From Ephydatia muelleri (Eukaryota; Porifera; Demospongiae; Spongillida; Spongillidae): a stretch of DNA of 64,000 nt. The translations under genes and the position numbers were made by a program. Below the pieces are notes generated by a model. The model was given only the letters and a program-made list of their open reading frames with translations, made no database searches and had not been told where the DNA came from. Position 1 is the first letter of the stretch, and each line of letters begins with the position of its first letter. The DNA is taken from NCBI GenBank assembly GCA_013339895.1, contig JABACO010000021.1:4396016-4460015 (forward strand). Direction: 5' to 3'. Of this stretch, positions 49,301-61,221 are shown in pieces.

Positions 49301-52300
49301 CATTGCAATTCATCTTGTACCATTTACGGTATAGTGTGCAATCTGCAGAATGCAGAGACTTTTTTTTTTTTTAGAATTTTTTATATCACTAGATTTTATT
49401 TATGTCCCTGTTTGTTTCAAGATACACATTGTTTTCCTATGACCAAAGTCATATGTATTTTTGTTGTTACGTTTCTTTCCCATTTTGAACTAGATTTGTT
49501 AGTGGTGCGTGCATGTATTATTTTGTCTGGGTTTTTCTCTTTGCTGCATCAAAGTACAAATGTAGGAAATTAGGTGTGCTTTCTGATATACAAATGGTAG
49601 TTAAATCTTTTTGTTCACATGCACTAACTCCCTAATTGCAAGATTCATTGAGTGTACACTACAGTATGTAGGTATATTGCTGTTCAATGCATCCTTCATT
49701 CTCTATGTACATTAGCTAAAGAACTTTCAGCCTTTGGAATAATGGTACAACAACTACTTCAGGATGTTCATCAGCGCCTAGTATTTCGAGCACAGGTAAA
49801 GCAGCTCATTATCCATTTGAATACAAACTGAATGGAAATTACTTTCAGGTGTTTTTATTTTCCCCCGTGCTCACACATGTCTGGTGAGACTTTACCAATA
49901 AAATACACCAGTGCAACCTATGCAAGATGTACATGTAATGGAATTAAATAAAGTGTTTCCGTATAAATTCAGACATCTTTTCAAAAACCTGTAGTTACGA
50001 TGTTGCATGACTATGAGAGATATGCTATGGCACTCTGATGGATCAATGTATTTCCATTTGACCCCTTTGCACACATCTGATTGTAGAAATACATTGAAAC
50101 TGATATTCGAGGTTATCTTCCTTCTCCTGGAGATTTGGCATACCCAGAGAAACTTGTAATTGCAGCAGACGTTCAGCCAAAAGCACTTGATACCCCTTCT
50201 GACTCAGACTCTGTTATTGGTGCTTCAGAGACTGAGCAGGTTAGGTACAGTTTTAACATTGTTGAGTGTTCATTTTACCATATTTAAATAGGTTAGTACA
50301 GATACCTTGAGCAAAAAACAAAGGACAACCAAAATGAAGGAAGCATCAGCAGTAGACATGCACGCCATGTGGTACCCAACAGTTAGAAGGACTCTGTTGT
50401 GCCTGTCTAAACTGTATCGCTGTCTAGAGGTTAGATCTTTTGTACCTGTTGTTATGCTATGTGCTGCCATTCCATTCTGATTTTTTTTTAAATGTATGTC
50501 TATTGTGCCTGCATTTTGCGTATTTGGAGTAATCAAATCTTTGTGTGAACGTATGGTGCTTCACTGTTCTGTAGAAACCAGTATTTGAAGGTCTCGCACA
50601 AGAGGCATTACTGGAATGTGTGCACTCCTTGCAAACTGCAAGCAATATGATAGCAAGCAAGAAGGTTATTGGGCAGCATATTTTGTATAATGCACATTTC
50701 TCTGTTTTGTGCATGCATTTTCTTTATGGAAGTGCATTCGAATATAGTTTTATGGAGTTTTTTTAATGGTCAAATTGGATAGTAGCGTACATATTCCCTA
50801 CACATTTGCCGCATGAATTGACATATTCCCTACACATTTGCCGCATGAATTGACATATTCCCTACACATTTGCCGCATGAATTGACATTTGTTGTGCAAA
50901 CTGGGGTGTCGTACTGTATACCACCTGTAAATGGGAAAGCAGTGTTACCTTTGCATATATTATTAAACAATACCATCCCGAAGTCAAATATCTCTTTCGT
51001 AATTTCAGCCAACATCAAACTTTTATCACAGTACGGCAACTGTTTTTTTGCATGCTATGTCTATGCACATGCTGTAGTGCTTGTACTTTGGTAAAGGAAT
51101 CTGTACAATCTGCAACAATCAATGAATAATGCACACATTTGCTTATTTGTTTTTTCTATAAGAAATGTAAATGAATTGTTCTTAATTTATAGACTGACGT
51201 TGATGGCTACCTATTTCTCATCAAGCATTTACTCATTGTAAGAGAACAGATAGCTGCATTTGATGTGGACTTCGTTATCACTGATGTCAGCTTAGATTTT
51301 ACAAAAACAAAAGGTACACGCACAGCACTCACACAGCCTGCATAATTGTTCCACTGTAACTGCCTGGAGACTTGAGTGCATAATAGACATTGTACTTGTT
51401 CTGTGCCTTGTAACAATAAGTATGTACAAGGTCTGTTGCTACTTGCATGGCATCTCAGTTTGAAAAATTATACCTATTGGTATCCTGTTCATGAATGTGT
51501 GTGTTAACTCACATTACTGTATGTCTTCCAAATGGAAGAGGATCAAGTATGTTTAACCTTATCTGTCCTACTGCTTTGGAAAACTTCAGCATTGATATGG
51601 CAAAATGCCCAAGCTCTACTGGCATGATCAGCCCCTCCCTCTTAACTTTGTGTTTCTGTATTTGTTAGTTTTTAAGCTTTATTTCAAATTGTTAAGAGAA
51701 ACATGATGAATGTAAATCGTTTTACTCATCTATACCAAATGCATTTACATTAATATATTTAAAAACCCTTTTTTCACAGCTGCTGCTTATGGCTTGTTAA
51801 AAAAAAGGTCACGACTCTTCTCAATGGGAAGCAGCAATGCTGTATTAGAGTTTTTCCTTGAAGGAATCCCCTCAGTGGTGGAAACTCATTTAAACTCAAA
51901 AAAGGTACATACCATTTTAGCATTGAAGTAAATATTGTAAACGTGTGAAGTTTATCCATCATATGGAAGTTATACAGGCTGTGTCACAATTTTGGCAGTC
52001 ACTTTACATGTTTATAATTCAGTATTGAAATGCACTCATGTTAAAGATTTCAGTTGTGTTCAATGATCTGAGCTTGGTAGACTATTTGAGTATGTCATGT
52101 GTAGTAGAACTGTTGTATCTAAATGGCATAGTTTTGCAGTCATACTTTCAACACCACCAAAGGAGTGTCCTTAACAATAGAAAAATCATGTCTGGAATGG
52201 TATTATTTGACTGTGGGGCTGTAACCTATTAAAACCATTGTTTTCTCACTTCTTAGCACCACCAGTCCTGCATTCATGCATTCAAACCTGGGAAATGGAA

Positions 52301-54215
52301 ATGCTTGATTTATTTTTGGGCAGTATAATTTGCAGTTGCTAATCAAGCATGAGTTGTTAATTTCATTTGAACACTTTTTAAAATTGCCTATGAGTGCATA
52401 GTACTGTATGCTAAGGTGTGATGTAAATATGATTATAGTGATATAGTTCATCTGCTTTTCAAAGCTACATGGATGTGTATTTTTTTGTGGGAAACTTTTA
52501 TCATTTGTAGGAAGTTGATGTGCAGCTGAAGCAGTCATGTGAACATTTCATCTCTGCTGTCTCCTTGAGTTTAGTACAACCAGTGAAAACCCTTATGTCC
52601 AAGTATAGTGTTGTACTTGAATTAGCAACTAAAGAGGGTCACGATGTTGTGACTTTACTGCATAAGCAGCCTTTTGCAAAAGCAGGTATGTATATGTTTG
52701 CAGTGTATATATTTTGCATTCTTTAATACAATTTGTGCTTATAAGCAATGTACTATCATTACAAAATCACTGTCAATACATTTAAAGCTTGGATATCAAT
52801 TTAATTAACAGCAAGCCAAGTTTTTAAATGAAGAAATTGAAATGGGGCCATTTACGTGCAAGTACAATATTCCTATAGGCAGATGTGACAATCTCGCATT
52901 AAACAATGTAGAGCTATTTTATTCTTAGATCAGAAACAACGCAAAAAATCAATTTGAAAATATGCCATTAGTATTTTGGAAGTCATACTGTTATTCTATT
53001 TATTCAGATGAAGTACACAAAGGAATACTAGAGTGTACTAAGCTTATGAAAGGAAAGGTCCCAGCCCTCAAGATCAGTTTGTCATTGTATCTTGCAAATG
53101 AAGACACCGAACTTATTCTTTTTAGACCTATCAAGGTAAGTAATTAGGTAATTTTCAAATATCTTAATTTTAAAATGTATAGAATATTAATTTCAGTACA
53201 AATAACAAATTTCAACTACTCTCTTGGTCATTTGCTTGTCGATTATGGTGTTCAAGATTTGATCTGAGGATATATAGTACAAACAGTGTTGCTGTCTAGT
53301 CAGAGATGAAGTTAACTATTGGTGTGTATAAATTTCACAACATTGCATGGTCAATAAGCTGTACTTGCTATATATTATGTTGCCAAAGTTTACTTCGACT
53401 ATTCATGTACATGTGTATACTTATGAACAATAATCATACTTTGTATTGTCCTTATTTGGTGCTTATTGTTGAAGCATATCTATAGACCATAACTACTGTT
53501 ACTAGACTTTCTCTGCACATCTTAAAATATGCTTTATCATCATTAAAATCCGATCTGTGTATGGCTGTAATCACATAGTTACATGTATTATACATTGAAA
53601 TGTGTATGTATATGTATACATTTGTCCACTTCTATTCACACTGGCAAATATTAAATTGCATATCACACATTAACAACTATGACACTAATGGGCCAGAAAG
53701 CCTGTTAAGACCGCTTACATATGTCAGTGTCACTCCGCACTCATTGCAGAGGGTTTTACATTGTTTTAAATTTAGTATTTGTGACAGAGTTTTTTTTATA
53801 TAATAACAAGAATGATATTCATTGTAATTATCGTTTAGTCCAAATTCAAGTTGGTATGGCCTTTTTGTGACTAAGAAATGTTACTAATCAATAATGTGCA
53901 CTAACCGAAGGGTGTAGTTTAGTGTTGAATTACATGAATCTCATTAACTGCATACCCATGTAGAGGGTATGTTTACTGTCGTATGGTATAATGTATTGTT
54001 TTTAATATGGAGTGCAATTCCTCATTTTAGGCTCATGTATTGCACTCTTTTGATGCATTGGAAAGGATTGTGCAGCAGTATTATTCTACTGAAGACCAGC
54101 AAATAATTTCTTGTCCTACACAAAATCAGGTTTACCATGGGCTTCAGTTGTATTGGTGTTAAATTTGCTTTTATTCTAACAATATCAGGTTCTTCTACTA
54201 CTTGCACTAGAATGA
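31359..54215 (+). CDS. COG3: Conserved oligomeric Golgi complex subunit 3, 22 coding exons
   Basis: Exons: 31359-31502, 33653-33742, 36778-36839, 39181-39346, 39981-40148, 41218-41346, 43892-43969, 44426-44469, 45217-45343, 45538-45629, 46015-46120, 47210-47243, 49716-49795, 50087-50239, 50292-50429, 50575-50664, 51193-51313, 51780-51904, 52511-52685, 53008-53135, 54031-54129 and 54189-54215. They sum to 2376 nt, 791 codons plus TGA, with every junction in phase; human COG3 is 828 aa. Collinear COG3 landmarks: RDRLSLWDK (N-term), [119 protein letters not shown] and a short LLLLALE end. The Sec34-like region covers about residues 90-250. Family knowledge: a lobe-A subunit of the COG tether for retrograde vesicles at the Golgi. 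Intron 3 is GC-AG; intron 14 is only 52 bp. The first two introns are the least certain, since an extra small exon could be missed. Confidence 0.95.
35386..36492. mobile_element. 1.1-kb element with about 480-bp inverted arms in COG3 intron 2
   Basis: The left arm (35386-35880) begins CACAATTATTTGACACCTAT; the right arm (36010-36492) ends with the inverse. Both carry TTTTGTATATCTGAATC, AACCACAAGGT, TTTAAAATG, CTTTGTTTTGATTC-like, CCATTTAAAAA and GAGCTCAGGAA blocks in mirror image. The arms differ by frequent small changes, and a spacer of about 130 bp separates them. No coding capacity beyond a short ORF in the arm (35618-35806) that is mirrored and therefore not a gene. Confidence 0.82.
37744..38191. 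mobile_element. F2 MITE complex in COG3 intron 3
   Basis: An F2 element from GGGATCGTATCCGCGAAAAG at 37744 to TTCGCGGAAATTATCCC at 38041. A second F2 left end (GATCGTTTCCGTGAAAAGGG) is nested near 37798. A truncated inverted copy follows at about 38045-38191, ending CCCTTTTCACGGAACGATTC. So at least three partial F2 copies are stacked. No coding capacity. Confidence 0.8.
42130..42690. mobile_element. Degraded snapback element in COG3 intron 6
   Basis: Inverted halves: ACTTCATACCATACCATGTG, GAGGTCCGATATCCTGTGGG and TGTTCTATTCATAATTTC on the left mirror CAATGGTGTGGTATAA, GGGATATCAAACCTCAT and AATTAACGAACAT on the right. It is the same lineage as the palindrome at 42713-43499 but with many substitutions. 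The termini are eroded. Confidence 0.68.
42713..43499. mobile_element. 787-bp near-perfect palindromic snapback element in COG3 intron 6
   Basis: Arms of about 385 bp read the same on both strands from GGAACGTTCTATACG to CGTATAGAACGTTCC. The centre lies near 43105 (TTAACGTATTACGA, a short spacer, TCGTAATACGTTAA). Mismatches are few and most are single bases. Flanks ATACAT and ACATGC give a 4-bp ACAT duplication. The interior (GGTCCGATACCCCATAGGG, TATCCGTTATGGAGATAC, GTGTGCAAAGAAATTGC) is homologous to the TIR of the transposon at 14.2-18.8 kb. No transposase, so it is non-autonomous. The ORF at 43163-43414 lies in the palindrome and is not a gene. Confidence 0.88.
44874..45053. mobile_element. 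Short F2 MITE in COG3 intron 8
   Basis: 180 bp bounded by GGGATAGTTTAAAAAGGGAC and TTCGCAGAAACGATCCC, in reverse orientation to the 20.6-kb copy. Flanks CATAT and ATATTA give a 4-bp ATAT duplication. It lies in a 747-bp intron. Confidence 0.78.
47492..47516 (+). repeat. 25-base poly-G run in COG3 intron 12
   Basis: Twenty-five consecutive G on the sense strand. It can form an intramolecular G-quadruplex in DNA and in the pre-mRNA. The run length may be affected by sequencing error. Confidence 0.85.
48845..49292. mobile_element. 448-bp TIR element with a G-run in COG3 intron 12
   Basis: Left AATGGACCTTTTGCCTTTGA and right, in inverse, AATGGACCTTTTGCCTTCTG, followed by ACGTCAC in both. Inside are diffuse inverted matches (GGGGGGGCAACTT occurs at 48882-48894 and again after the longer G-run at 49081-49097) and GTTGTATTTCACGATGAAG. 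No coding capacity. I could not fix a target duplication. Confidence 0.75.
50789..50884 (+). repeat. Three tandem copies of a 32-bp unit
   Basis: The unit, starting ACATATTCCCTACACATT and ending GCATGAATTG, is repeated three times with no visible differences in COG3 intron 16. It is a small young minisatellite. Confidence 0.95.
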
Positions 54216-56515
54216 GCTCTTCCTGCTGAGAACTGATTGTTGTGTGTGTGGGTTGTACATTAATGCTGAGTTCTAGGCATTGTGACTAGCATATTTGTAA
54301 TGATATTGGTGAAATTCTCATTCCAAATGTATTATTTTCATGCTCATATTAATTAAAATCAGTAAGTTGTAATTATCACAACTATTACGTAGTCTTGATA
54401 CAATCAGTCCTTATGAGGCATTTGTTTCACCTGGCATATGGATCCTTCATAGCTAAAATCATAAACCTTGAAAAACCTGTGTGGCTAATTGCAAGCAAGT
54501 TTGGTATACTGTTTTTTCACTATGTAGTCTTATAGCACATTAACAATACATTGCAATTAATGCAATGATTTTGATTTACTTGTGTTACACAAGAACACAA
54601 TATTAAGTCAAATGGCAGTTTTGGATGTGTATTTTATTTGGATCCATGCTAACTCAATATTATATCCTGCTTTTGCATTTTATGAGACTAGGTAATAACA
54701 TCACTACACTTACTCATGTGCAGATGGCAAAGATGACTCAAAGTTTGCCTTATTTAGTGTGTTGTGCATATTTGTGCATAATACCATGCTTACTGTGCCA
54801 TAATGCATCATATGATGCTAACCACTGATGGTCATTACAATACAAATCTCTTGTTAATGTGTATTTTTCAAGACACCGGTGAAATGTATGGCTAATTTAG
54901 AATTCAGAGCTTTATAATATCATGATGGGTTATCCAGATATAAAATATTCTCAGAGAACATTCCAACACTGTACAACTGATATGATGAAATGGGAATAGT
55001 CAGTGATAAGTTGGGCAAAATCTGCATTCACTGATCGACTTTTCAAATCATGAAACTCTTGTACAGTTAGATTATAGTCTGTGTAGCTGCACCATTGTTC
55101 TTGAGTTGACTTAAAAGGGGAGCAGAGAACAATTGCACTGTGTCACCTATTTATGTTTATCTTCTCAGTTTGTTCAGTGAATTTTAGTTTCAAATTCAAC
55201 AAGGGGAGGGCAATAATAAAGTGGGGAGAGCAAACGCCCCTCTTAATGAAACACTGTTCATGCTACAGGTATACTGTACATGCACCTAATACAGTCAGCC
55301 ACTTCTATTCTAACTTTCCATGCTTCATGTGTTCAAGTTACTCTTATCGTACAATGCAAATGTAATGTTCTTATACATTGTGGCTTCCGTATTGATGGTA
55401 TCTGCAATGTTGACAACTTGTCAATGTATTGTTGCTATTGCTATAATATTTGGGTATAATTATAATTATAAATACATTACTTCAACTTTGTTGAATTTCT
55501 TTAGTGCTCAATTGTTTCTATTCAAATCAATTTCATACTCCATGGTTTCTGAGAACAGTTACATTACTGTAATTGTTGTCGTCTGTTAATAACTATGGAA
55601 AAATGCATGTCATAGTGTAGTACAATAAAATAATGTCATACATTGGGTTCAGAAACATCAGGGCTCCAGAACAGCCTGGCACATTGGATGTTTCTTATAT
55701 ATATGTAGATTGGACAATCGTTTGTCTCCTCAAGCCTCCAAACGAGTCAGCAACATGTGGGACACGTTGCCACTCCAGTAGTTTTCTGTTCTCAGTGCAC
55801 AACAGGCAGCACACTTGCAGTTACACTCGCATCCAGATATGTAACTGAACATTAAGGGATACTGGCTATACCACCCTCAGCCAGTTAGATATCTCTGGAG
55901 GTGTTGTTTTCTGCTGTAATCATGCCATCTGCCTCCATAGCTTATTAGGTGTTACATGCACCGCCCACCAGACTCATGGATTATAATTATTGTTGTCACA
56001 AAGCTTGCATTACATCCATGCATGTACAATTGTAGATTTTACAATTAGAACATGTGTGCATGTATATGGTAGAACACATAGGTGGAATATTATCTCCTGT
56101 AATCCATCTAGCCTGTGTTGCCTCTAATGTCCTCACACAGCTTACTAGTACAATGTGTCCAATATGAAATAGTTCTTAATGAAGCTGCTAAGATTGCAGA
56201 AAATAATGACCACCTTAGAAATTGTCCCGTTCATGTATCATGCTACCCACTCATTTAACTCTATTCTCATTATTACTGTTTGCATAGGGCTATCACCTTG
56301 CCCAGTTGCATCAATCCGGGTTTAGCCATATGTGATTGCGCTGTGCTGAGGAAGGGCTGGTAATATTACATCACAGCACATCTATCTATACCTGCCATGC
56401 ATGCTTGTGTCATGTCAGTGACCCCTCTCCTTTTAGGACATGGCAATGTCTTAGATACCTCGTGTGATGTAACTTTGGTTATACATTTAGTTTATATAAA
56501 TAATTGGGACAGTTT
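54216..56515. other. COG3 3' flank and intergenic DNA
   Basis: Downstream of the COG3 stop codon. ATTAAA at 54352-54357 is a possible polyadenylation signal about 140 bp past the stop. Near 54880-54910, GTGAAATGTATGGCTAATTT and ATTCAGAGCTTTATAA resemble the F2 interior (decayed). No other gene was recognised; the ORFs at 55153-55848 have no family resemblance. Confidence 0.5.
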
Positions 56516-56745
56516 CCGCGAAAATTGCCCCACGGTTAAAATGTTATAAAAATGCATCGCGTTTGAATCGCTATAACATCCCAAGGATAACGCTATCGAC
56601 TTCCTATTTTCAACACTTCATACTACACCATTTCACTATGAAGTGTTGAAAATAGGAAGTCGATAGCGTTATCCGTTGGGAAGTTATAGCGATTCAAACG
56701 CGATGCATTTTTATAACATTTTAACCGTGGGGCGGAAACTGTCCC
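56516..56745. mobile_element. F1 snapback element, 230 bp
   Basis: A near-perfect palindrome from GGGACAGTTTCCGCGAAAA to GGGGCGGAAACTGTCCC. The interior is the same as the 12.1-kb and 14-kb copies. Flanks TAATT and AATTATT give a 4-bp AATT duplication. The right terminus lacks about 12 bases of the arm relative to the left, the same deletion as in the copy ending near 13911. The shared deletion suggests a common source copy. Confidence 0.88.
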
Positions 56746-58953
56746 AATTATTATTGTGTCATAATGTTTTTATTGTACAACAATAATATAATCATAGAAA
56801 GTTATTTATTTAGTTGTTATTCAATAAACATTGTGGGACCTTTATGAGTACAGGGCAAATATTTGCTGCACAAAATTCAGTTTGCAGTTAAATTTATCCT
56901 AGGATAAAAGTTGGCACGATATTTTGTCCGACGGGACAAATTTTAGCTGCCGATTCTTATCATACGATACATTTTGGGTAGGACATCGCGACAGCTTACA
57001 TTCGGCAGTGCGTGCAACTCCATCGGTGTCTATTTAAAAACTTGCGAATATTCGCACTTTTTGGGTTCAACAAACAACGAAATTTTATTTGAGACCAACC
57101 TTGATATACTGGACGATGCCCGATGGAAAGGTTGTGTTGTAGAAATCTTGTGTGAACAATAGCAGCAGGGCAAGTCACAGAATAAAAGAAACATTGATGA
57201 CATAGGAAATTTACAATGGATCCCCATGCCCTTACAAAGTCTATATAATCTATGGCCTGGGATTCCTGGCTTTCAGTGCCTGAATATTTTATTTATTGCC
57301 ACTGTCACATTGGAATGGTAAATAGAAATTGTTGCACACATGGCCACTATTAAATATGAGAACGTCAAAAAAGATGCCTTACCCTTTCTTTGGACAAGAT
57401 GAACCATCCGTATATGTACCAACGACAAAGATTGACAACGAATTGAGGACTTATAGGACAAAGGAGTGTGATGTAATTGTACCTTATGGGAATGTGGCTT
57501 ACACACTGATAGCAGCAACCTTTGACCAGTATATGCAACATGGACATGTATTACTGTGTGCCCCAAGAACACAATTGATACACTGCAGTACATACTCCAG
57601 TTCAATACTCAGACCATGTTTCTATTTCTATGCCACCTGTCCATCCTATGCGCCTCACTCATGAACTTCTGCATCCATCTGATGCAAACACTACCGTTCA
57701 AAGAAACTGCTAGACCAATACCCAGCAGTGACGGGCTTGAATCATGTGTCTTCTACACATCATCATAGTATATGTGCATAGATGATTCAACTGCTCACCA
57801 AAGGGGTGCTTTTACAGCCACTTTTGGATTAGAACAAAGTTCTCAGTGTCTGATGTACATGTGTGGGTCACATGCATGACAACACACCACAAAGAAAAAA
57901 GATGGGATATGCTGCTCAAGTTACAAGATAGGTAATGTTAATTAAGGTTAAAAACCAGATATTAAACATACAGTGTATTACAATAACAATTTTAAAGATC
58001 ATTCACGAAAACTCCAACACCTGAACGCAGTCCAAGGGACTCAATTACCTGAATGGCCTGGGACGTACTAGGGACAATTTTGAATTTAACCTTCAGTACA
58101 CATCTGCAAGTTGAGGAACTAATAGCTTACACTGTAGCTATCATGTCGCGAAGTGGAATTGTGTGCTGCATGAGCTTCCATGTCCCAGTTGTAAGCTTCA
58201 ACAGCCATTGCCGGCACACAAACCCAGCCCAGCTCCAGGTACTTGTAATTGTTGGCTGCATGCTTCCTTACCTCTGCCCCTCTGTCATCCAGCTCCATGG
58301 ATGATGATTGGATTAAGGGGAGATGTGACTGAAGTCACATACAGCTGGTTTGCCCAGTTCCAGCCATGGATGAGGACATTAGCAAGGCCTTGGTCAGTAG
58401 AAAGACCATGCACTGCTCATCTCAAACCTGGGCACAATGGCAAAGTCAAAAATGAAGCTGGTTATGGTGTATGACCACATCACCTAACCAAGAGGTCTAG
58501 GGTAGCATTTGGACAGAGAAGACAGGACAGATTTTCTAGACGCATCTACCCCAATACCTGACCTTATCCTGTCTAATGTCCTCTGCGAAAGAAAAGCTGG
58601 GTCTGTTAGGTACGAGACTAAACACCTGGCACATCGCATCGCTTCCTGGATACAATTAAAAGGCCTGCTGCCGGGGGCAACTACTACTATTGCAGGGCTG
58701 CAACCCGACCATGTACCATTAAGCCCTAGCTATCCCTTCTGAAAATTAAATAAAATAAATAATAAATATCAAAGCGCTAGCTAGCTAGCGCGCGCTTATA
58801 ACGATTTTCCCCTGACCCCTTCTGCGCACGCCCCCCGATCGACCTGTACCCCTACAACCTAACTTGCCCTACCAAAGTTTTTGCCCTTCCGACTCCGCTG
58901 TAATGACATGCATGTACAGAGCAGCACTGAAGAACAGCCGAGTCCCAACATCG
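56746..58953. other. Intergenic DNA, with a possible decayed retroelement near 58.2 kb
   Basis: No intact gene recognised. In reverse complement about 58150-58290 reads YKYLELGWVCVP then MAVEAYNWDMEAH, which resembles a conserved segment near the C-terminus of reverse transcriptases in some non-LTR elements (from memory). The flanks have stops and frame changes. Plus-strand ORFs at 58053-58742 are probably shadows of this. The identity is weakly supported. Confidence 0.3.
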
Positions 58954-59104
58954 CACAGCAAAAAAAAGGCGCAAATCATATTTTGATTTCACAAGTGATC
59001 TGTTTTTTCATATCTGTACCAAAATGTTAACAGTTTTGATACATATATGAAAAAACAGATCACTTGTGGAATCAAAATATGATTTGCGTCTTTTTTTTGC
59101 TGTG
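58954..59104. repeat. 151-bp hairpin-forming inverted repeat
   Basis: Arms of about 65 bp: CACAGCAAAAAAAAGGCGC, AAATCATATTTTGATT and CACAAGTGATCTG on the left are mirrored on the right with few mismatches. The centre, CAAAATGTTAACAGTTTTG, is itself a palindrome around GTTAAC. The transcript of either strand would fold into one long stem. Probably a small snapback MITE. Confidence 0.85.
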
Positions 59105-60431
59105 ATCGTCATCGTTAATCGTTCAGCAGTCGCCGAGCGTAGCGCAGGCAACCTACTGGCACTGAGTACAGTACTAAAGGACCGGGCACCGGTGAACTGC
59201 TAGCGCTAAATCAGAGATAATATATTATCAATCAGAAATTAAATTTAAAAGAAATTAAGATGCTGTAAATTAACAAAAGCATTATAACCATCCAAATCAG
59301 CATACGTCACGTTGTTTAAACCAAAATGTGCATTCAGTGAAGTGTATAGATTAAACAAAAAAAAACGTTACTTTGATGGAGGATATTACAAAGATCCCAC
59401 TGTGAGGTGTTGCTCAACCCGCAACACAACCTGGCTGTGAAGTCTCTGAAAACATATGGATGTCATATCATTAATGCATGTCTAAGGTGTTGTAGACCTA
59501 ATCTAATTTATTTTGATGCATTCCTGCACACCATGAACAATTTTTTTCAAGATAAGGCTAATCCAAACAGCAGAATGTGCCCTGAAAGCCACAGTACAGT
59601 AGTTAGCTGACAAACATACATATCCCACAAAGTGTTTAATAGACCCATTGTTGTGTAGGTCACTAATCTCTCTTTATGCAATACTATTCTGGCTTCAGAA
59701 TATAGCATAAAATTCCATTATTAGCGGAGAGCTCTATAGATCCTGATTATATTCATATTTGAATTAGCACCTAACCCGTGTAAAGCATTAGGAATCATCA
59801 ACACAATCACGGAACATAGATGCATGCATTGGTACCCACGGCCTTTTATAACCTCTGAAACATGTAGAGCACGTGCAATCAACACAAATCACCGCGTACA
59901 ACATGCTTTGGACAAAAAAAAAGGACCGAAGCATGGAGATTAAGTGTAACAAGCGAGCAGTCATCTTCAGCAAGCTACCACTGGGAACATGGCTTTTAGA
60001 AACAGCACATCTGTGTAGATTCAATCCCACCTTAAGGTAAGATGTAAATTGTCGATAATATGTGACACGCTGTGGGAAAAAGAGAGTATACGTGCAGCAC
60101 AAACAATTCTCTCGTTCGCCGTAGACCTAGTTTTCTTTTGACCTTTGCATGTAAAAGTGGCAAACTGTTATTCTTAATACGTGTACGAGAACTGCAGAAA
60201 AATGAAAAATGCGCCGGATTGTGTTTAGACAGTGCAACTGCTGCAAGCTAGCGACCATAATGATGTAATTACGTATATACTTGGCACGTGGAAAACATTT
60301 GTATTTATGCACGCGACTGGCGGTCTGTAACTTTTTTTTTCGTGACAGAAGTGCATATATTTAGTTTTGTAACATTCTTGTCAATTCAAATTACATACAA
60401 ACATTGTGTATAACATATATCTGGTCATGAG
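59105..60431. other. Intergenic, no gene recognised
   Basis: AT-rich DNA with short ORFs (59407-59610 plus, 59788-60102 minus) that show no family resemblance or splice-linked structure. Nothing assignable. Confidence 0.45.
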
Positions 60432-61134
60432 TTAGTTATGAACACTTCGTGCCACACCACTTCTCTCTACGAAAATCGACTTTGGTGTCTTACCCTTGCT
60501 CCTTGCCGACATTGCAAGGCACAATACCCCGAGGGGTTCAAAATCCAGTAGCTCCCTGCAGGAATGTCCGTCCAAATCGCTTCAACATTGATATGCACGT
60601 AAAGGAGTCCTGTCACTATTGATTTCTGCAGATCGTTGATTTTTACCTCTTCCGTTATGGAGATACAGCAATGCAAAGTAAGTCCACGTTTTCCGCACGA
60701 ATCGCGCCTTTCTCAGTCCCTGAACCGCTTCCATTCTCCCGAGTGGGACTGAGAAAGGCGCGATTCGAGCGGGAAACGTGGACTTACTTTGCATTGCTGT
60801 ATCTCCATAACGGAAGAGGTAAAAATCAACGATCTGCAGAAATCAATAGTGACAGGACTCTTTTATGTGCATATCGAATTTGAAGCGATTTGGACATTCC
60901 TGCAGGAAGCTACCTGGATTTTGAACCCCTCGGGGTATTGTGCCTTACAACGTCGGCAAGGAGCAAGGGTAAGACACCAAAGTCTTTTCGTAGAGAGAAG
61001 TGGTGTGGCACGACGTGTTCGAAATAGGAAGTTGATAGCTTAAACCGTTATGGAGTTTTAGTGATTCAAACGTGAAGCATTTTTATACCTTTTTATATAT
61101 ATACGCCACTTTTCATTTTCTCGGAAACTGACCC
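60432..61134. mobile_element. Large snapback element upstream of the SLC37-like gene
   Basis: Inverted arms of about 290 bp around a centre near 60730: GGTGTCTTACCCTTGCTCC, TACCTCTTCCGTTATGGAG and ACTGAGAAAGGCGCGATTCG all appear on both sides. The right side extends beyond the left arm to CGGAAACTGACCC at 61134, an F1-like terminus that the left side lacks, so the left end is truncated. It carries ATCTCCATAACGG, shared with the 42.7-kb palindrome. ORFs in the two arms (60582-60794, 60671-60883, 60467-60676, 60789-61043) mirror each other and are not genes. Confidence 0.85.
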
Positions 61135-61221
61135 AATTACACAGTCATGTACACTAGTATAAGACCTACACAATATAGCCTTAGCATTAATCTGATTCTT
61201 AACCTTCCCTATAAGTTGAAA

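Noticed and set aside
57329-57664. 111-residue plus-strand ORF
   Set aside because: No recognisable domain, no splice-linked neighbours, and an equal-length ORF on the opposite strand.
60582-60883. Pair of similar ORFs on opposite strands
   Set aside because: They are the two arms of a snapback element read in both directions.
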